Positions 6,389-13,766 of a stretch of 17,986 nt of DNA are shown piece after piece. The notes below the pieces were generated by a model, which did no database searches, was not told the DNA's origin, and was given only the letters and a program-made list of their open reading frames with translations. The DNA is from Lachnospiraceae bacterium UBA1748 (lineage in GTDB: Bacteria; Bacillota; Clostridia; Lachnospirales; Lachnospiraceae), in the NCBI GenBank assembly GCA_002314855.1, contig DCHQ01000030.1:16868-34853 (forward strand), written 5' to 3'. The translations under genes were made by a program, and so were the position numbers. Every line of letters begins with the position of its first letter. Position 1 is the first letter of the stretch.

Positions 6389-7291
6389 CTAATATATTAA
6401 TTGAATAGCATCATGAATAACATTAAAGCTATTATGCATCTTACCATCGCCGCGTTCTCCATCAAGAGACCAGTCTTCGGCTGCTGGGAAATCGATGTTC
6501 GCACTCTTAACCTTAACTATACGAACCAGTCCGCTGTCTTCGTCATAGCTTTGCTCATAGAGTGACTTAATTATAGTATTAAACTGAACTATATCTCGTG
6601 GCATCGAAATCATAAGAAGTTCGAATAGTCCATCATCAAGTTCTACGTTACCTTCATCGAGGGCTAACACGCCACCCATTTGGAATGTATTACAGAATGC
6701 AACCATAATAAACTCATCCTCATAGGACATACCCGAATCAGTTCTTATCTTCATATGAATAGAATGTAACTGTGTAAAGTCCTTTACTCCCTCTAAAAGG
6801 TAAGCAAAATGCCCAAGGACATTCTTGATTTTCTGAGATGTTTCATACGAAACTTTTGTGAATATACCACTGGCTGCTGTGTATACAAACTGCCTTCCAT
6901 TGAACTCGCCAATATCGATGCATCGTGGCTTGCCTTCCATAATGGTCTTAGCCACTTCAACTGGATCGCTCGACAGTCCAAGGCTATTGGCAAAATCATT
7001 GGTAGAACCTGCTGGTATATAACCAATAGGTCTGTTCCACTTAATTTTGATTGCACCGGCAATCGTCTCATTAAGTGTTCCGTCGCCGCCCATACATACT
7101 ATAAGATCTATTCCACGATTAGCATGATCCTCAACAAGATCTGTGGCATCACCCTGCTTCTTGGTAAAGCAGACTATTGTCTCGTAGTTATAGTCCGAGA
7201 AAAGCATAATAATCTCGTTGAGTGGACTTTCCTTACGTCGCATACCAGCGTTAGGATTTATTATAAATAATAACCTCTTGTACGTACTCAT
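6389..7291 (-). CDS. Diacylglycerol/lipid kinase family protein (DagK/YegS type), copy 1
   Basis: This 300-residue enzyme belongs to the lipid kinase family that phosphorylates diacylglycerol or related lipids at the inner face of the membrane. The signature elements are the phosphate-binding start INPNAG (11-16), the nucleotide motif MGGDGTLNET (67-76) and the YIPAGSTNDFANSLGL segment (91-106). Near the C terminus, WSLDGER is the conserved DGE-type site. No transmembrane segment is visible, as is usual for the family. The ATG at 7289-7291 follows AAGGAGGAG. It lies 38 nt downstream of the DUF4250 gene and is last in the por transcript before the terminator at 6304-6337. Substrate specificity cannot be read from the sequence. 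The window holds a second member at 12805-13749. Confidence 0.92.
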   Translation of the reverse strand: MSTYKRLLFIINPNAGMRRKESPLNEIIMLFSDYNYETIVCFTKKQGDATDLVEDHANRGIDLIVCMGGDGTLNETIAGAIKIKWNRPIGYIPAGSTNDFANSLGLSSDPVEVAKTIMEGKPRCIDIGEFNGRQFVYTAASGIFTKVSYETSQKIKNVLGHFAYLLEGVKDFTQLHSIHMKIRTDSGMSYEDEFIMVAFCNTFQMGGVLALDEGNVELDDGLFELLMISMPRDIVQFNTIIKSLYEQSYDEDSGLVRIVKVKSANIDFPAAEDWSLDGERGDGKMHNSFNVIHDAIQLIY

Positions 7292-7301
7292 AACGCTCCT
7301 C

Positions 7302-7319
7302 CTTCACTTATTAGTGAAG
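7302..7319 (-). other. Small perfect hairpin overlapping the lipid-kinase ribosome binding site
   Basis: On the minus strand CTTCACT and AGTGAAG form a 7-bp stem with an AATA loop. The last AAG of the stem is also the first part of the AAGGAGGAG Shine-Dalgarno of the lipid kinase gene. A run of eight T (7321-7327 region) precedes the stem, so it is not a terminator in the direction of transcription. It could reduce translation of this gene; this is inference. Confidence 0.45.
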
Positions 7320-7329
7320 AAAAAAAATA

Positions 7330-7503
7330 CTATCTAACCTGATTAGTGGCTTCATCATATCTAAAGCCTGCTGCCTTTAATTTGTCTAATATTTCTGCCT
7401 TAGATAAATCGAGGTCATCGCATAAAGCATCAAGCGAATCATAATTATCTCGTAGCTTCAGGTTTAGAAAGCTTGTAAGCATAACTGGATCACTAGGTAT
7501 CAT
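7330..7503 (-). CDS. DUF4250-type small protein (57 aa)
   Basis: This very short protein begins MIPSDPVMLTSFLNLKLRDN and ends GFRYDEATNQVR. I recognise this as the DUF4250 pattern of Firmicutes: an initial P-x-DP-xMLxSFxNxxLRD stretch, a central helix-turn-helix-like part (SLDALCDDLDLSKAEILDKL, 23-42) and a terminal Y-D-x-x-x-NQ-x-R. Its function is unknown. The helical centre looks like a small DNA- or protein-binding motif. The ATG at 7501-7503 follows GGAGAG at normal distance. A longer in-frame reading only covers the end of porB in another frame and was discarded. It begins 13 nt after porB ends, so it is translated from the por transcript. Confidence 0.85.
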   Translation of the reverse strand: MIPSDPVMLTSFLNLKLRDNYDSLDALCDDLDLSKAEILDKLKAAGFRYDEATNQVR

Positions 7504-7516
7504 ATCCGTCTCTCCA

Positions 7517-8455
7517 CTATGCGTTACACTTGTTAAGAAGGTCTTCCCATCTTCTATCAAGCTCTGCCTGGAACTCAGCAATATAGTGCTCGTTCTCTGG
7601 CTTGAATAAGTGCTTGAATCTTCCCTGCGTCTTAAGGAACTCTTCGATTGGCTGCTTATTCTTAGGCTGATAGTTAAGTATCCACTTACCTTCAACAACC
7701 TCGAATAATGGCCAGTAGCATGTATCTACTGCAGCCTTACAAATATTCATAAGCTCTGGAGCTTCGTATCTCCATCCACGAGGACATGGAGCCATGATAT
7801 TAAGGAAAGCTGGGCCCTCTGTATAAATGGCCTTCTCTGCCTTAACATAAAGATCCTTCATGTTGCCGATAAATGTTGTCTGTCCAACATATGGAATATT
7901 GTGAGCAGCCATAATAGCAGCAAGATCTTTTCTATACTGTGGCTTACCTGCAGACACCTTACCTGCTGGTGTTGTAGTTGTATCAGCATACATTGGTGTA
8001 GCTGATGAACGCTGTGTACCAGTATTCATGTATGCACCATTGTCGTAACATACATAAACCATATCATGACCACGCTCCATAGCACCTGAAAGTGACTGAA
8101 GACCGATATCATATGTACCACCATCACCACCGAATGTGATGAACTTATAATTGTCAGTAATCTTACCCTGTCTCTTAAGTACATTGTAAGCTGTCTCAAC
8201 ACCTGAAAGAGTTGCTCCTGCATTTTCGAATGCATTGTGGATATAGCTGTCTTCATATGCTGTATATGGATATGTAAATGTAGAAACCTCAAGACAACCT
8301 GTAGCATTACCTACTACTGCCTTATCTCCTGGATGAAGAGCCTTAAGAACGTTTCTTACGGCAATACCACCGCCACATCCAGCACACATTCTGTGTCCTG
8401 GTGCAAGACGATCATCTCTTCCCTGTATTTCTTTAAAATTAAATGTATTTTCCAT
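7517..8455 (-). CDS. porB: Pyruvate (2-oxoacid):ferredoxin oxidoreductase, beta subunit
   Basis: This is the TPP-binding subunit of the four-subunit enzyme that converts pyruvate plus CoA to acetyl-CoA, CO2 and reduced ferredoxin. The 312-residue protein shows CAGC (C24, C27), C54 in ATGCLE and C224 in APCPRGW, the four likely ligands of the proximal 4Fe-4S cluster. The TPP/Mg motif runs from GGDGGTYDIG (109-118) to DNGAYMNTG (138-146). The C-terminal KWILNYQPKNKQPIEEFLK type tail is normal for PorB. The start ATG at 8453-8455 has an AGAGG upstream and lies 24 nt after porA ends. The order porC-porD-porA-porB is the same as in Thermotoga and archaeal four-subunit enzymes. Exact substrate (pyruvate versus branched 2-oxoacids) is not settled by sequence reading, though pyruvate is favoured. 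Confidence 0.93.
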   Translation of the reverse strand: MENTFNFKEIQGRDDRLAPGHRMCAGCGGGIAVRNVLKALHPGDKAVVGNATGCLEVSTFTYPYTAYEDSYIHNAFENAGATLSGVETAYNVLKRQGKITDNYKFITFGGDGGTYDIGLQSLSGAMERGHDMVYVCYDNGAYMNTGTQRSSATPMYADTTTTPAGKVSAGKPQYRKDLAAIMAAHNIPYVGQTTFIGNMKDLYVKAEKAIYTEGPAFLNIMAPCPRGWRYEAPELMNICKAAVDTCYWPLFEVVEGKWILNYQPKNKQPIEEFLKTQGRFKHLFKPENEHYIAEFQAELDRRWEDLLNKCNA

Positions 8456-8479
8456 CTTTGTTACCTCTTAATCCCAGAA

Positions 8480-9661
8480 TTAACCACGAAGGCCGAGATA
8501 CTGATACTCTCTGCCCTTAGCTCCATTGGCTTCAATACTAATAAGCTGGAGATATAACTTCTTAATATCCTTAACAGTAACATCTCTACCTGAAAGACCA
8601 TAAACAACGTTAATAGCCTCTGCTGTACACTTATTTCTATACATAGCAGCCATTGTCTCTGCTCCGAGAGGTCCACCCTGACCTGAATAGCTCTCTGCTC
8701 TATCCATAACTGCAACTACACTAGCCTTAGAAAGAGCCTTTGCAAGTTCATCTGCTGGGAATGGTCTGAATACTCTAACCTTAATCATACCTGCCTTGAT
8801 GCCTTCTTTTCTAAGCTCATCAACAGCATCCTTGATAGTACCACATGCACTACCAATAGCAACAAGTACATACTTGGCATCATTCATCTTGTATTCTTCG
8901 AAAAGACCATACTCTCTTCCGCTGATCTTAGCGTATTCCTTGGCAACATCTAAGATAACCTGCTTAGCATTCATCATACCCTGAACCTGTGCACGCTTAG
9001 CTTCCATACAGTATGGGCTGTTAGCATAAGGTCCCATTGCCATAGTTTCTTTTTCATTTAAGAGATAATGCTCTGGCTCGTACTTACCAACAAACTCTCT
9101 GATAGGACCATCTTCCTCAAGAAGAATGTTCTCTACAGCGTGAGATGTGATAAAACCATCCTGGCATATCATAAGTGGAAGTCGCACATCTGGATGCTCA
9201 GCAATACGATGAGCCATAAGCATATTGTCGTACGCTTCCTGATTGTTCTCAGCATAAATCTGAAGCCATCCTGAGTCTCTTGCACCCATTGAATCAGAAT
9301 GCTCAGCATTAATATTAAGAGGACCAGTAAGACCTCTGTTAACACAGCACATAACGATTGGTAATCTTGATGATGCTGCTACATATAAAACTTCCCACAT
9401 AAGTGCAAGACCACATGAAGAAGTTGCTGTAATTGTTCTTGCACCAGCTGCCTCTGAACCCATGGCTGCTGACATGGCACTATGCTCACTCTCTACTGGA
9501 ATGAACTCTGTATCAACCTGTCCATTAGCAATCATATTAGATACAAACTGAGGTATCTCTGTTGATGGTGTAATAGGAAACGCAGGCATTACATCAGGAT
9601 TAATCTGTCTGATTGCCTCACCAAGTGCCTCATTTCCAGACATTCTATTTTTTATACTCAT
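8480..9661 (-). CDS. porA: Pyruvate (2-oxoacid):ferredoxin oxidoreductase, alpha subunit
   Basis: The 393-residue alpha subunit carries domains I and II of the enzyme. Visible signatures are FPITPSTEIPQ (28-38), the VESEHSAMSAAMGSEAAGAR region (56-75) containing the TPP-activating glutamate, SSCGLALMWEVLY (81-93) and RGLTGPLNINAEHSDSMGARD (109-129), the substrate-side loop typical of PorA. The C-terminal transketolase-like part has VRVFRPFP and MDRAESYSGQGGPLGAE. The ATG at 9659-9661 is preceded by AAGGAAGG; a second ATG six codons later is possible but less well placed. It follows porD by 14 nt and precedes porB by 24 nt. It works only as part of the alpha-beta-gamma-delta complex in the cytoplasm, feeding ferredoxin for hydrogen or NADH formation. 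Confidence 0.93.
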   Translation of the reverse strand: MSIKNRMSGNEALGEAIRQINPDVMPAFPITPSTEIPQFVSNMIANGQVDTEFIPVESEHSAMSAAMGSEAAGARTITATSSCGLALMWEVLYVAASSRLPIVMCCVNRGLTGPLNINAEHSDSMGARDSGWLQIYAENNQEAYDNMLMAHRIAEHPDVRLPLMICQDGFITSHAVENILLEEDGPIREFVGKYEPEHYLLNEKETMAMGPYANSPYCMEAKRAQVQGMMNAKQVILDVAKEYAKISGREYGLFEEYKMNDAKYVLVAIGSACGTIKDAVDELRKEGIKAGMIKVRVFRPFPADELAKALSKASVVAVMDRAESYSGQGGPLGAETMAAMYRNKCTAEAINVVYGLSGRDVTVKDIKKLYLQLISIEANGAKGREYQYLGLRG

Positions 9662-9675
9662 ACTATTACCTTCCT

Positions 9676-9975
9676 TTACTTACCTGGTTTCATAGCGATT
9701 GCCCCAAAAGGACAAGCCTTCTCACAGATACCACAACCCTTGCAGTGCATAAGGTCAAAGTTTCTTCTCTCGCCATCAACAACTGGAATACAGCTATCTG
9801 GACAATAAGGAACGCAAAGAAGGCACTGCTTACAACGCTCTTCATCAAATACTGGAGTCTGTGTTCTCCACTCACCTGTTTCAAACATCTTTGAAGTAGC
9901 TGGCTCGAAAACCTTAAGGCCTTCTGTAAGATCCTGCCACTTTGTTTTTTCATTAATATTCTTAGCACTTAACAT
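9676..9975 (-). CDS. porD: Pyruvate (2-oxoacid):ferredoxin oxidoreductase, delta subunit (2x[4Fe-4S])
   Basis: This 99-residue ferredoxin-like subunit carries electrons from the catalytic cluster to free ferredoxin. Two complete cluster motifs are present: C48-x2-C51-x2-C54-x3-C58 followed by PD, and C78-x2-C81-x2-C84-x3-C88 followed by P. The N-terminal 45 residues (with WQDLTEGLKVFEP and ETGEWRTQTPVFDEE) are the usual PorD lead-in, so it is not a free ferredoxin. The start ATG at 9973-9975 shares one base with the porC stop codon (TAATG), a sign of translational coupling. The following porA gene begins 14 nt after its stop. Confidence 0.94.
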   Translation of the reverse strand: MLSAKNINEKTKWQDLTEGLKVFEPATSKMFETGEWRTQTPVFDEERCKQCLLCVPYCPDSCIPVVDGERRNFDLMHCKGCGICEKACPFGAIAMKPGK

Positions 9976-10547
9976 TAGTGAACCTCCTCAAGCGCAAGAC
10001 GAAGCGCTTTCATATTACCTTCAAGCATCTCAGGCTTCTTGGCAAACTTATGAGCAAGAGATTTTTCCATTTCTTCAAGGAACTGCTTTTCTTCAATAAC
10101 ACCTGAAATCTTAACTATAGCAGCAAGCATAGGAGTATTAGGAAAATACTTACCCAGTGTACGCTCGCATACTTCACGTGCATTTATTGTATATACACGG
10201 CCTTCAAAACCATTAAGTAATGGAAGAAGTTCTTCGCCGCTTCTCTCTGTATTAATAAGAATAGCTCCGCCTTCCTTAATACCCTTTGTTACATCAACAG
10301 TATTAAGAAGTGTCTCATCAACAACTACTACGAAATCTGGCTCATATATATTGCTATGTACACGAATCTCCTTGTCGCTTATTCTGTCATATGCTGTGAT
10401 AGGAGCACCCATACGCTCTGGACCATACTCTGGGAATCCCTGTACGTGCTTTCCAATCATAAATGCCACGTCTGCAAGTAAAAGAGCTGCTGTCTTGGCA
10501 CCCTGTCCGCCTCGTCCATGCCAGCGGAATTCTACTAAGTCTTTCAT
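9975..10547 (-). CDS. porC: Pyruvate (2-oxoacid):ferredoxin oxidoreductase, gamma subunit
   Basis: This 190-residue gamma subunit starts VEFRWHGRGGQGAKTAALLL (5-24), with the glycine-rich GRGGQG motif at 11-16. It continues through FPEYGPERMGAPITAYDRIS (38-57), both typical of the POR_N/gamma domain that contacts CoA and the other subunits. It is the first gene of porCDAB. The ATG at 10545-10547 has AGAGG and AGGAAAG upstream. It overlaps porD by one base. It lies 83 nt downstream of glyA with a hairpin in between, so por expression may depend partly on read-through from glyA. I do not see a strong separate promoter in that gap. Confidence 0.93.
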   Translation of the reverse strand: MKDLVEFRWHGRGGQGAKTAALLLADVAFMIGKHVQGFPEYGPERMGAPITAYDRISDKEIRVHSNIYEPDFVVVVDETLLNTVDVTKGIKEGGAILINTERSGEELLPLLNGFEGRVYTINAREVCERTLGKYFPNTPMLAAIVKISGVIEEKQFLEEMEKSLAHKFAKKPEMLEGNMKALRLALEEVH

Positions 10548-10577
10548 TTCTTTTCCTCTTTCCTAATAATAAGATAA

Positions 10578-10609
10578 GACACAGTATGCCCGTAGAGGTA
10601 TACCGTGCC
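10578..10609 (-). terminator. Hairpin between glyA and porC
   Basis: On the minus strand GGCACGGTATAC (10609-10598) pairs with GCATACTGTGTC (10589-10578) with two G-U pairs and one mismatch near the loop. It is followed by TTATCTTATTATTAGG, T-rich but interrupted. A partial terminator or an mRNA processing site separating glyA from por is plausible. Confidence 0.55.
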
Positions 10610-10630
10610 TTAAAACCCGCACTAAATCTA

Positions 10631-11872
10631 TTAGTTAAGTGGGTACTTTGCTGTAAGTGAATCTACAATAGCACGAGCCTCAGGAATCTTGTCCTCACCG
10701 CCCTTAATAATCATTGCTATTGCCTCAGCGATCTTATCCATATCCTCAGTATTCATACCTCTACTTGTTACAGATGGTGTACCAAGACGGATACCACTTG
10801 TTACAAATGGAGACTTAGGATCATTAGGGATAGTGTTCTTATTTGCTGTAAGATGAGCAGCGTCAAGCCACTTCTCAACTTCCTTACCAGTAAGATCATA
10901 TGGTGTAAGATCTACTAACATAAGATGATTGTCTGTACCACCAGAAACAATCTTAATATCTCTAGACATAAGGCCCTTGCTAAGTGCCTGGGCATTGTCA
11001 ATAATACCCTTACAATATGTCTTGAACTCGTCAGATAAAGCTTCCTTGAAGCATACAGCCTTAGCTGCAATTACATGCATAAGAGGTCCACCCTGGATAC
11101 CTGGGAATACAGCCTTGTTAAAGTTGTACTTCTTAGCAACCTCTTCCTTACCACAGAGGATAAGACCTCCTCTTGGTCCTCTAAGTGTCTTATGTGTTGT
11201 TGTTGTAACAACATCAGCATAAGGGATTGGACTCTCGTGATATCCTGTAGCAACAAGACCAGCGATATGAGCCATATCTACCATAAGTACTGCACCTACT
11301 TCGTCAGCGATTTCTCTGAACTTCTTGAAATCGATGGCTCTAGCGTATGCACTAGCACCTGCAATAATCATCTTAGGCTTGCACTCGATGGCCTTAGCTC
11401 TAAGAGCATCGTAATCAAGTACACCATTGTCATCAACACCATAAGGAACGATGTTGAAGTAAGAACCTGAAATATTAGCTGGTGAACCATGTGTAAGGTG
11501 TCCGCCGTGATCAAGGTTCATACCCATAATTGTATCGCCAGGCTGGCAGATAGCGAACTGAACTGCAAGGTTAGCCTGAGCTCCTGAATGAGGCTGAACG
11601 TTAGCATATTCACATTTGTAGAGTTCCTTAGCTCTTTCGATAGCAAGTGTTTCAACAACATCTACGCAATCACATCCACCGTAGTATCTCTTTCCTGGAT
11701 ATCCTTCTGCATACTTATTAGTAAGTACACTACCCATAGCTGCCATAACAGCATGGCTTACCCAGTTCTCTGAAGCAATAAGCTCAATGTGGCTGTTCTG
11801 ACGAGCCTGCTCGTCAACTATTGCCTGTGCTATCTCTGCATCTGCACTCTTTAACTCTTCTAATGAATACAT
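10631..11872 (-). CDS. glyA: Serine hydroxymethyltransferase
   Basis: This PLP enzyme converts serine plus tetrahydrofolate to glycine plus 5,10-methylene-tetrahydrofolate, the main one-carbon source. The 413-residue length is normal. Visible motifs are IELIASENWVS (29-39), the YAEGYPGKRYYGG substrate region (54-66), VQPHSGAQAN (92-101), the cofactor-binding DMAHIAGLVATG (199-210) and the PLP-lysine motif TTTTHKTLRGPRGG with K228. Near the C terminus, VTSGIRLGTPSVTSRG is conserved. The ATG at 11870-11872 has AGGAGG 7 nt upstream. It is separated from the pgeF gene upstream by 118 nt and from porC downstream by 83 nt, so it may head its own transcript. Its product feeds folate-bound carbon that the methionine synthase of the upstream operon can use after reduction. 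Confidence 0.97.
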   Translation of the reverse strand: MYSLEELKSADAEIAQAIVDEQARQNSHIELIASENWVSHAVMAAMGSVLTNKYAEGYPGKRYYGGCDCVDVVETLAIERAKELYKCEYANVQPHSGAQANLAVQFAICQPGDTIMGMNLDHGGHLTHGSPANISGSYFNIVPYGVDDNGVLDYDALRAKAIECKPKMIIAGASAYARAIDFKKFREIADEVGAVLMVDMAHIAGLVATGYHESPIPYADVVTTTTHKTLRGPRGGLILCGKEEVAKKYNFNKAVFPGIQGGPLMHVIAAKAVCFKEALSDEFKTYCKGIIDNAQALSKGLMSRDIKIVSGGTDNHLMLVDLTPYDLTGKEVEKWLDAAHLTANKNTIPNDPKSPFVTSGIRLGTPSVTSRGMNTEDMDKIAEAIAMIIKGGEDKIPEARAIVDSLTAKYPLN

Positions 11873-11914
11873 TATTTTGCCTCCTAATTGTTTATTTTTA
11901 TAGCCTACTTAGCC

Positions 11915-11944
11915 ATTTTAGTACATTAAAGCATTAATACACAA
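11915..11944 (-). promoter_or_regulatory. Possible glyA promoter
   Basis: On the minus strand TTGTGT (11939-11944) and TAAAAT (11915-11920) are separated by 18 nt, about 45 nt before the glyA ATG. The boxes are only moderately like consensus and the region is AT-rich, so chance matches are easy. No folate, SAM or glycine riboswitch fold is recognisable in the 118-nt gap. Confidence 0.3.
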
Positions 11945-11953
11945 AAGGATACA

Positions 11954-11972
11954 GTATTTTATCTCAAAATAC
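11954..11972. repeat. AT-rich inverted repeat upstream of glyA
   Basis: GTATTTT (11954-11960) and AAAATAC (11966-11972) are perfect inverted arms around ATCTC. It lies about 20 nt past the pgeF stop and just upstream of the possible glyA promoter. It might be an operator or a weak end-of-transcript hairpin; no clear T tract follows on the minus strand. Confidence 0.4.
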
Positions 11973-11990
11973 AATATAAAAAATATACAA

Positions 11991-12788
11991 CTATCTATCA
12001 AGCATGATAATATTGGCCTGACTGCCTCTCTCACCATTAGTATATCTGTGAGACCAGTAGTCATCAGGCTGACACATCGTACATTCTGATGATATTTCTA
12101 TATTCTTGCCAGGAACCCCAAGCATCATAAATCTCTTCTTTACCACGCCTCTAAGGTTCAGGTAATACTTGCCAGCATTCTCACTATCAGATATATATAG
12201 TTCATCCGCGCCATCCACACCTTCTAGAAGATTAATGACAGCGTCGATAACCTCTCTTCCAACCTGAAAACATTTTTCACATATGGCTGGTCCTATTGCA
12301 ATATGTATATTAGTAGTACTTGCACCAAGACTAACCATTTTATCTATGGTTTCTTTTTCGATATCAGCTACTGTGCTTCTCCAGCCGCAGTGAACTGCTG
12401 CAACTACGCCGCCTTCTATATCTTCAAGAAGTACCGGAACACAGTCAGCCGTAAATACCGCCAGTGGAAGTCCTCTCTCATTAGTCACATATCCATCAGC
12501 ATCGGCCATCCAGCCTGGGCCGTAAGCAGGTCTTGCCATATCTCTGGTTGCTATGTGTACGTAATTACCATGTACCTGCTTGCCACACACGAATTCTTCT
12601 TCATGAATGTTGCAGGCTTCCAAGAATCTTCTCCAGTTCTCCTTAACAAGATTCGAATCATCGCCTCTGTTCATACCAAGATTAAGAGAGTTGAATATAC
12701 CTGTACTTACTCCTCCCCTTCTGGTAGAGAAGCCATGCGGACTTTTTATTACCGATGATGTTCTAATAACTGCACTTGTATCACTCAT
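11991..12788 (-). CDS. pgeF: Laccase-domain protein PgeF/YfiH (peptidoglycan editing factor / purine nucleoside phosphorylase family)
   Basis: This 265-residue member of the COG1496 family was formerly annotated as polyphenol oxidase. E. coli YfiH affects which amino acids enter peptidoglycan stems, and other members act on purine nucleosides. The zinc-binding triad is visible: H73 in GKQVHGN, C116 in FTADCVPVLL and H133 in AAVHCGWRST. The N-terminal HGFSTRRGGVS and SLNLGMNRGDD are also family marks, as is the C-terminal CTMCQPDDYWSHR. Two adjacent ATGs (12786-12788 and 12789-12791) compete; the CAGGTGAT ribosome site lies about 6 nt from 12788 and only 3 from the other, so 12788 is chosen. 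A GTG further up is too close to that site. It is 16 nt downstream of the lipid kinase and ends the six-gene run. Confidence 0.9.
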   Translation of the reverse strand: MSDTSAVIRTSSVIKSPHGFSTRRGGVSTGIFNSLNLGMNRGDDSNLVKENWRRFLEACNIHEEEFVCGKQVHGNYVHIATRDMARPAYGPGWMADADGYVTNERGLPLAVFTADCVPVLLEDIEGGVVAAVHCGWRSTVADIEKETIDKMVSLGASTTNIHIAIGPAICEKCFQVGREVIDAVINLLEGVDGADELYISDSENAGKYYLNLRGVVKKRFMMLGVPGKNIEISSECTMCQPDDYWSHRYTNGERGSQANIIMLDR

Positions 12789-12804
12789 CATAATCACCTG
12801 ATAT

Positions 12805-13749
12805 CTACACTGTGAACCTGAGCTTACCAGCTAAAACCTTCACTGTAATGTCGGTTGCTGTTGTCTTAACCTCACCGTCAGTATGAACGTAGAGAGGAAT
12901 ATCACTAACAATACGAACCTCTTTGGCTGTATGAATACCTATTCCCTTCTTTCCTACGTGTTTTCCTTTGTAGCAAAGCGGAAGAAGCGTAAGTACTCTA
13001 AAAGGTGATACACCTGATGCATAACATATATCAAGTACGCCATCATCAGCCACTGCATCAGGACAAAACATTAATCCGCCGCCCTGGAATTTATGATTAA
13101 GCACTGATGCAAATAAGCATTTATCAAGCTTAATGGTTTCGCCATTATCAATGGTCAGCTCCATATTGCATCTTGGTGTCTCAAAAAGCTGCTTAAGTGC
13201 AATACATAAGTAGATAATCTTTCCAAGTCCTATTTTGTTGAATATACTTTTAAGCTTGGATGTATTAACCTCCTGACACACTGCTGCATCGTAGCCAATA
13301 CCTGTACTTACTGCAAAGTATCTCTTACTATAACCAAGAGTTTCCTCTTTGTTATAAGTAAGAACTCCTATGTCCATATACTTATAATTCTCGGAATATA
13401 AAAGATGACATATATTAGTAATCATATTCTTGTCATATTCATTGGCCCTTGCAAGATCATTGGAAGAACCTGTTGGAATATATGTAAGAATAACTCTTTC
13501 AAAATCCACATCACTAAAGCCCTGTAATACTTCATTAATAGTGCCATCCCCGCCAAGAACCATAAGCCTTATATCACTGGAATTATCGTGCTCTAAAATA
13601 GCCCTTGTAATAGTGGTGGCGCTACGATTCAAAGTAGTTTTATATACTCTGAATTCCAACTTGTCATTTTTGAGTATCATTTTAGTTTTCTTCCAAAGTC
13701 TTTTTCCCTGTCCAGACCTAGAAGCTGGATTACATATAACGTATATCAT
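12805..13749 (-). CDS. Diacylglycerol/lipid kinase family protein, copy 2
   Basis: This 314-residue protein has the family features VICNPASRSGQGKRLW (4-19), the nucleotide motif LGGDGTINEVLQGF (65-78), TYIPTGSSNDLAR (89-101) and a late HTDGEVK corresponding to the conserved DGE site. It belongs to the same family as 6389-7291. The two differ along their length (for example SRSGQGK versus GMRRKES after the first motif), so they are distinct paralogs and not a recent duplication. The ATG at 13747-13749 has GAGGG upstream and follows the methionine synthase stop by 17 nt. It is probably co-transcribed with metH and pgeF, although no biochemical link is obvious. Lipid substrate unknown. Confidence 0.92.
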   Translation of the reverse strand: MIYVICNPASRSGQGKRLWKKTKMILKNDKLEFRVYKTTLNRSATTITRAILEHDNSSDIRLMVLGGDGTINEVLQGFSDVDFERVILTYIPTGSSNDLARANEYDKNMITNICHLLYSENYKYMDIGVLTYNKEETLGYSKRYFAVSTGIGYDAAVCQEVNTSKLKSIFNKIGLGKIIYLCIALKQLFETPRCNMELTIDNGETIKLDKCLFASVLNHKFQGGGLMFCPDAVADDGVLDICYASGVSPFRVLTLLPLCYKGKHVGKKGIGIHTAKEVRIVSDIPLYVHTDGEVKTTATDITVKVLAGKLRFTV

Positions 13750-13766
13750 ATCTTTAACCCTCTATC

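Noticed and set aside
6809..7270. 153-aa plus-strand reading frame
   Set aside because: It lies entirely opposite the lipid kinase, shows no domain, and has no ribosome site in keeping with the region.
7504..7698. 122-aa version of the DUF4250 protein
   Set aside because: Its first 65 residues are an out-of-frame reading of the porB end, and the known small-protein pattern starts at 7503.
11873..11990. Riboswitch upstream of glyA
   Set aside because: The 118-nt AT-rich gap is too short and lacks the conserved cores of the glycine, SAM or THF riboswitches that I could recognise.
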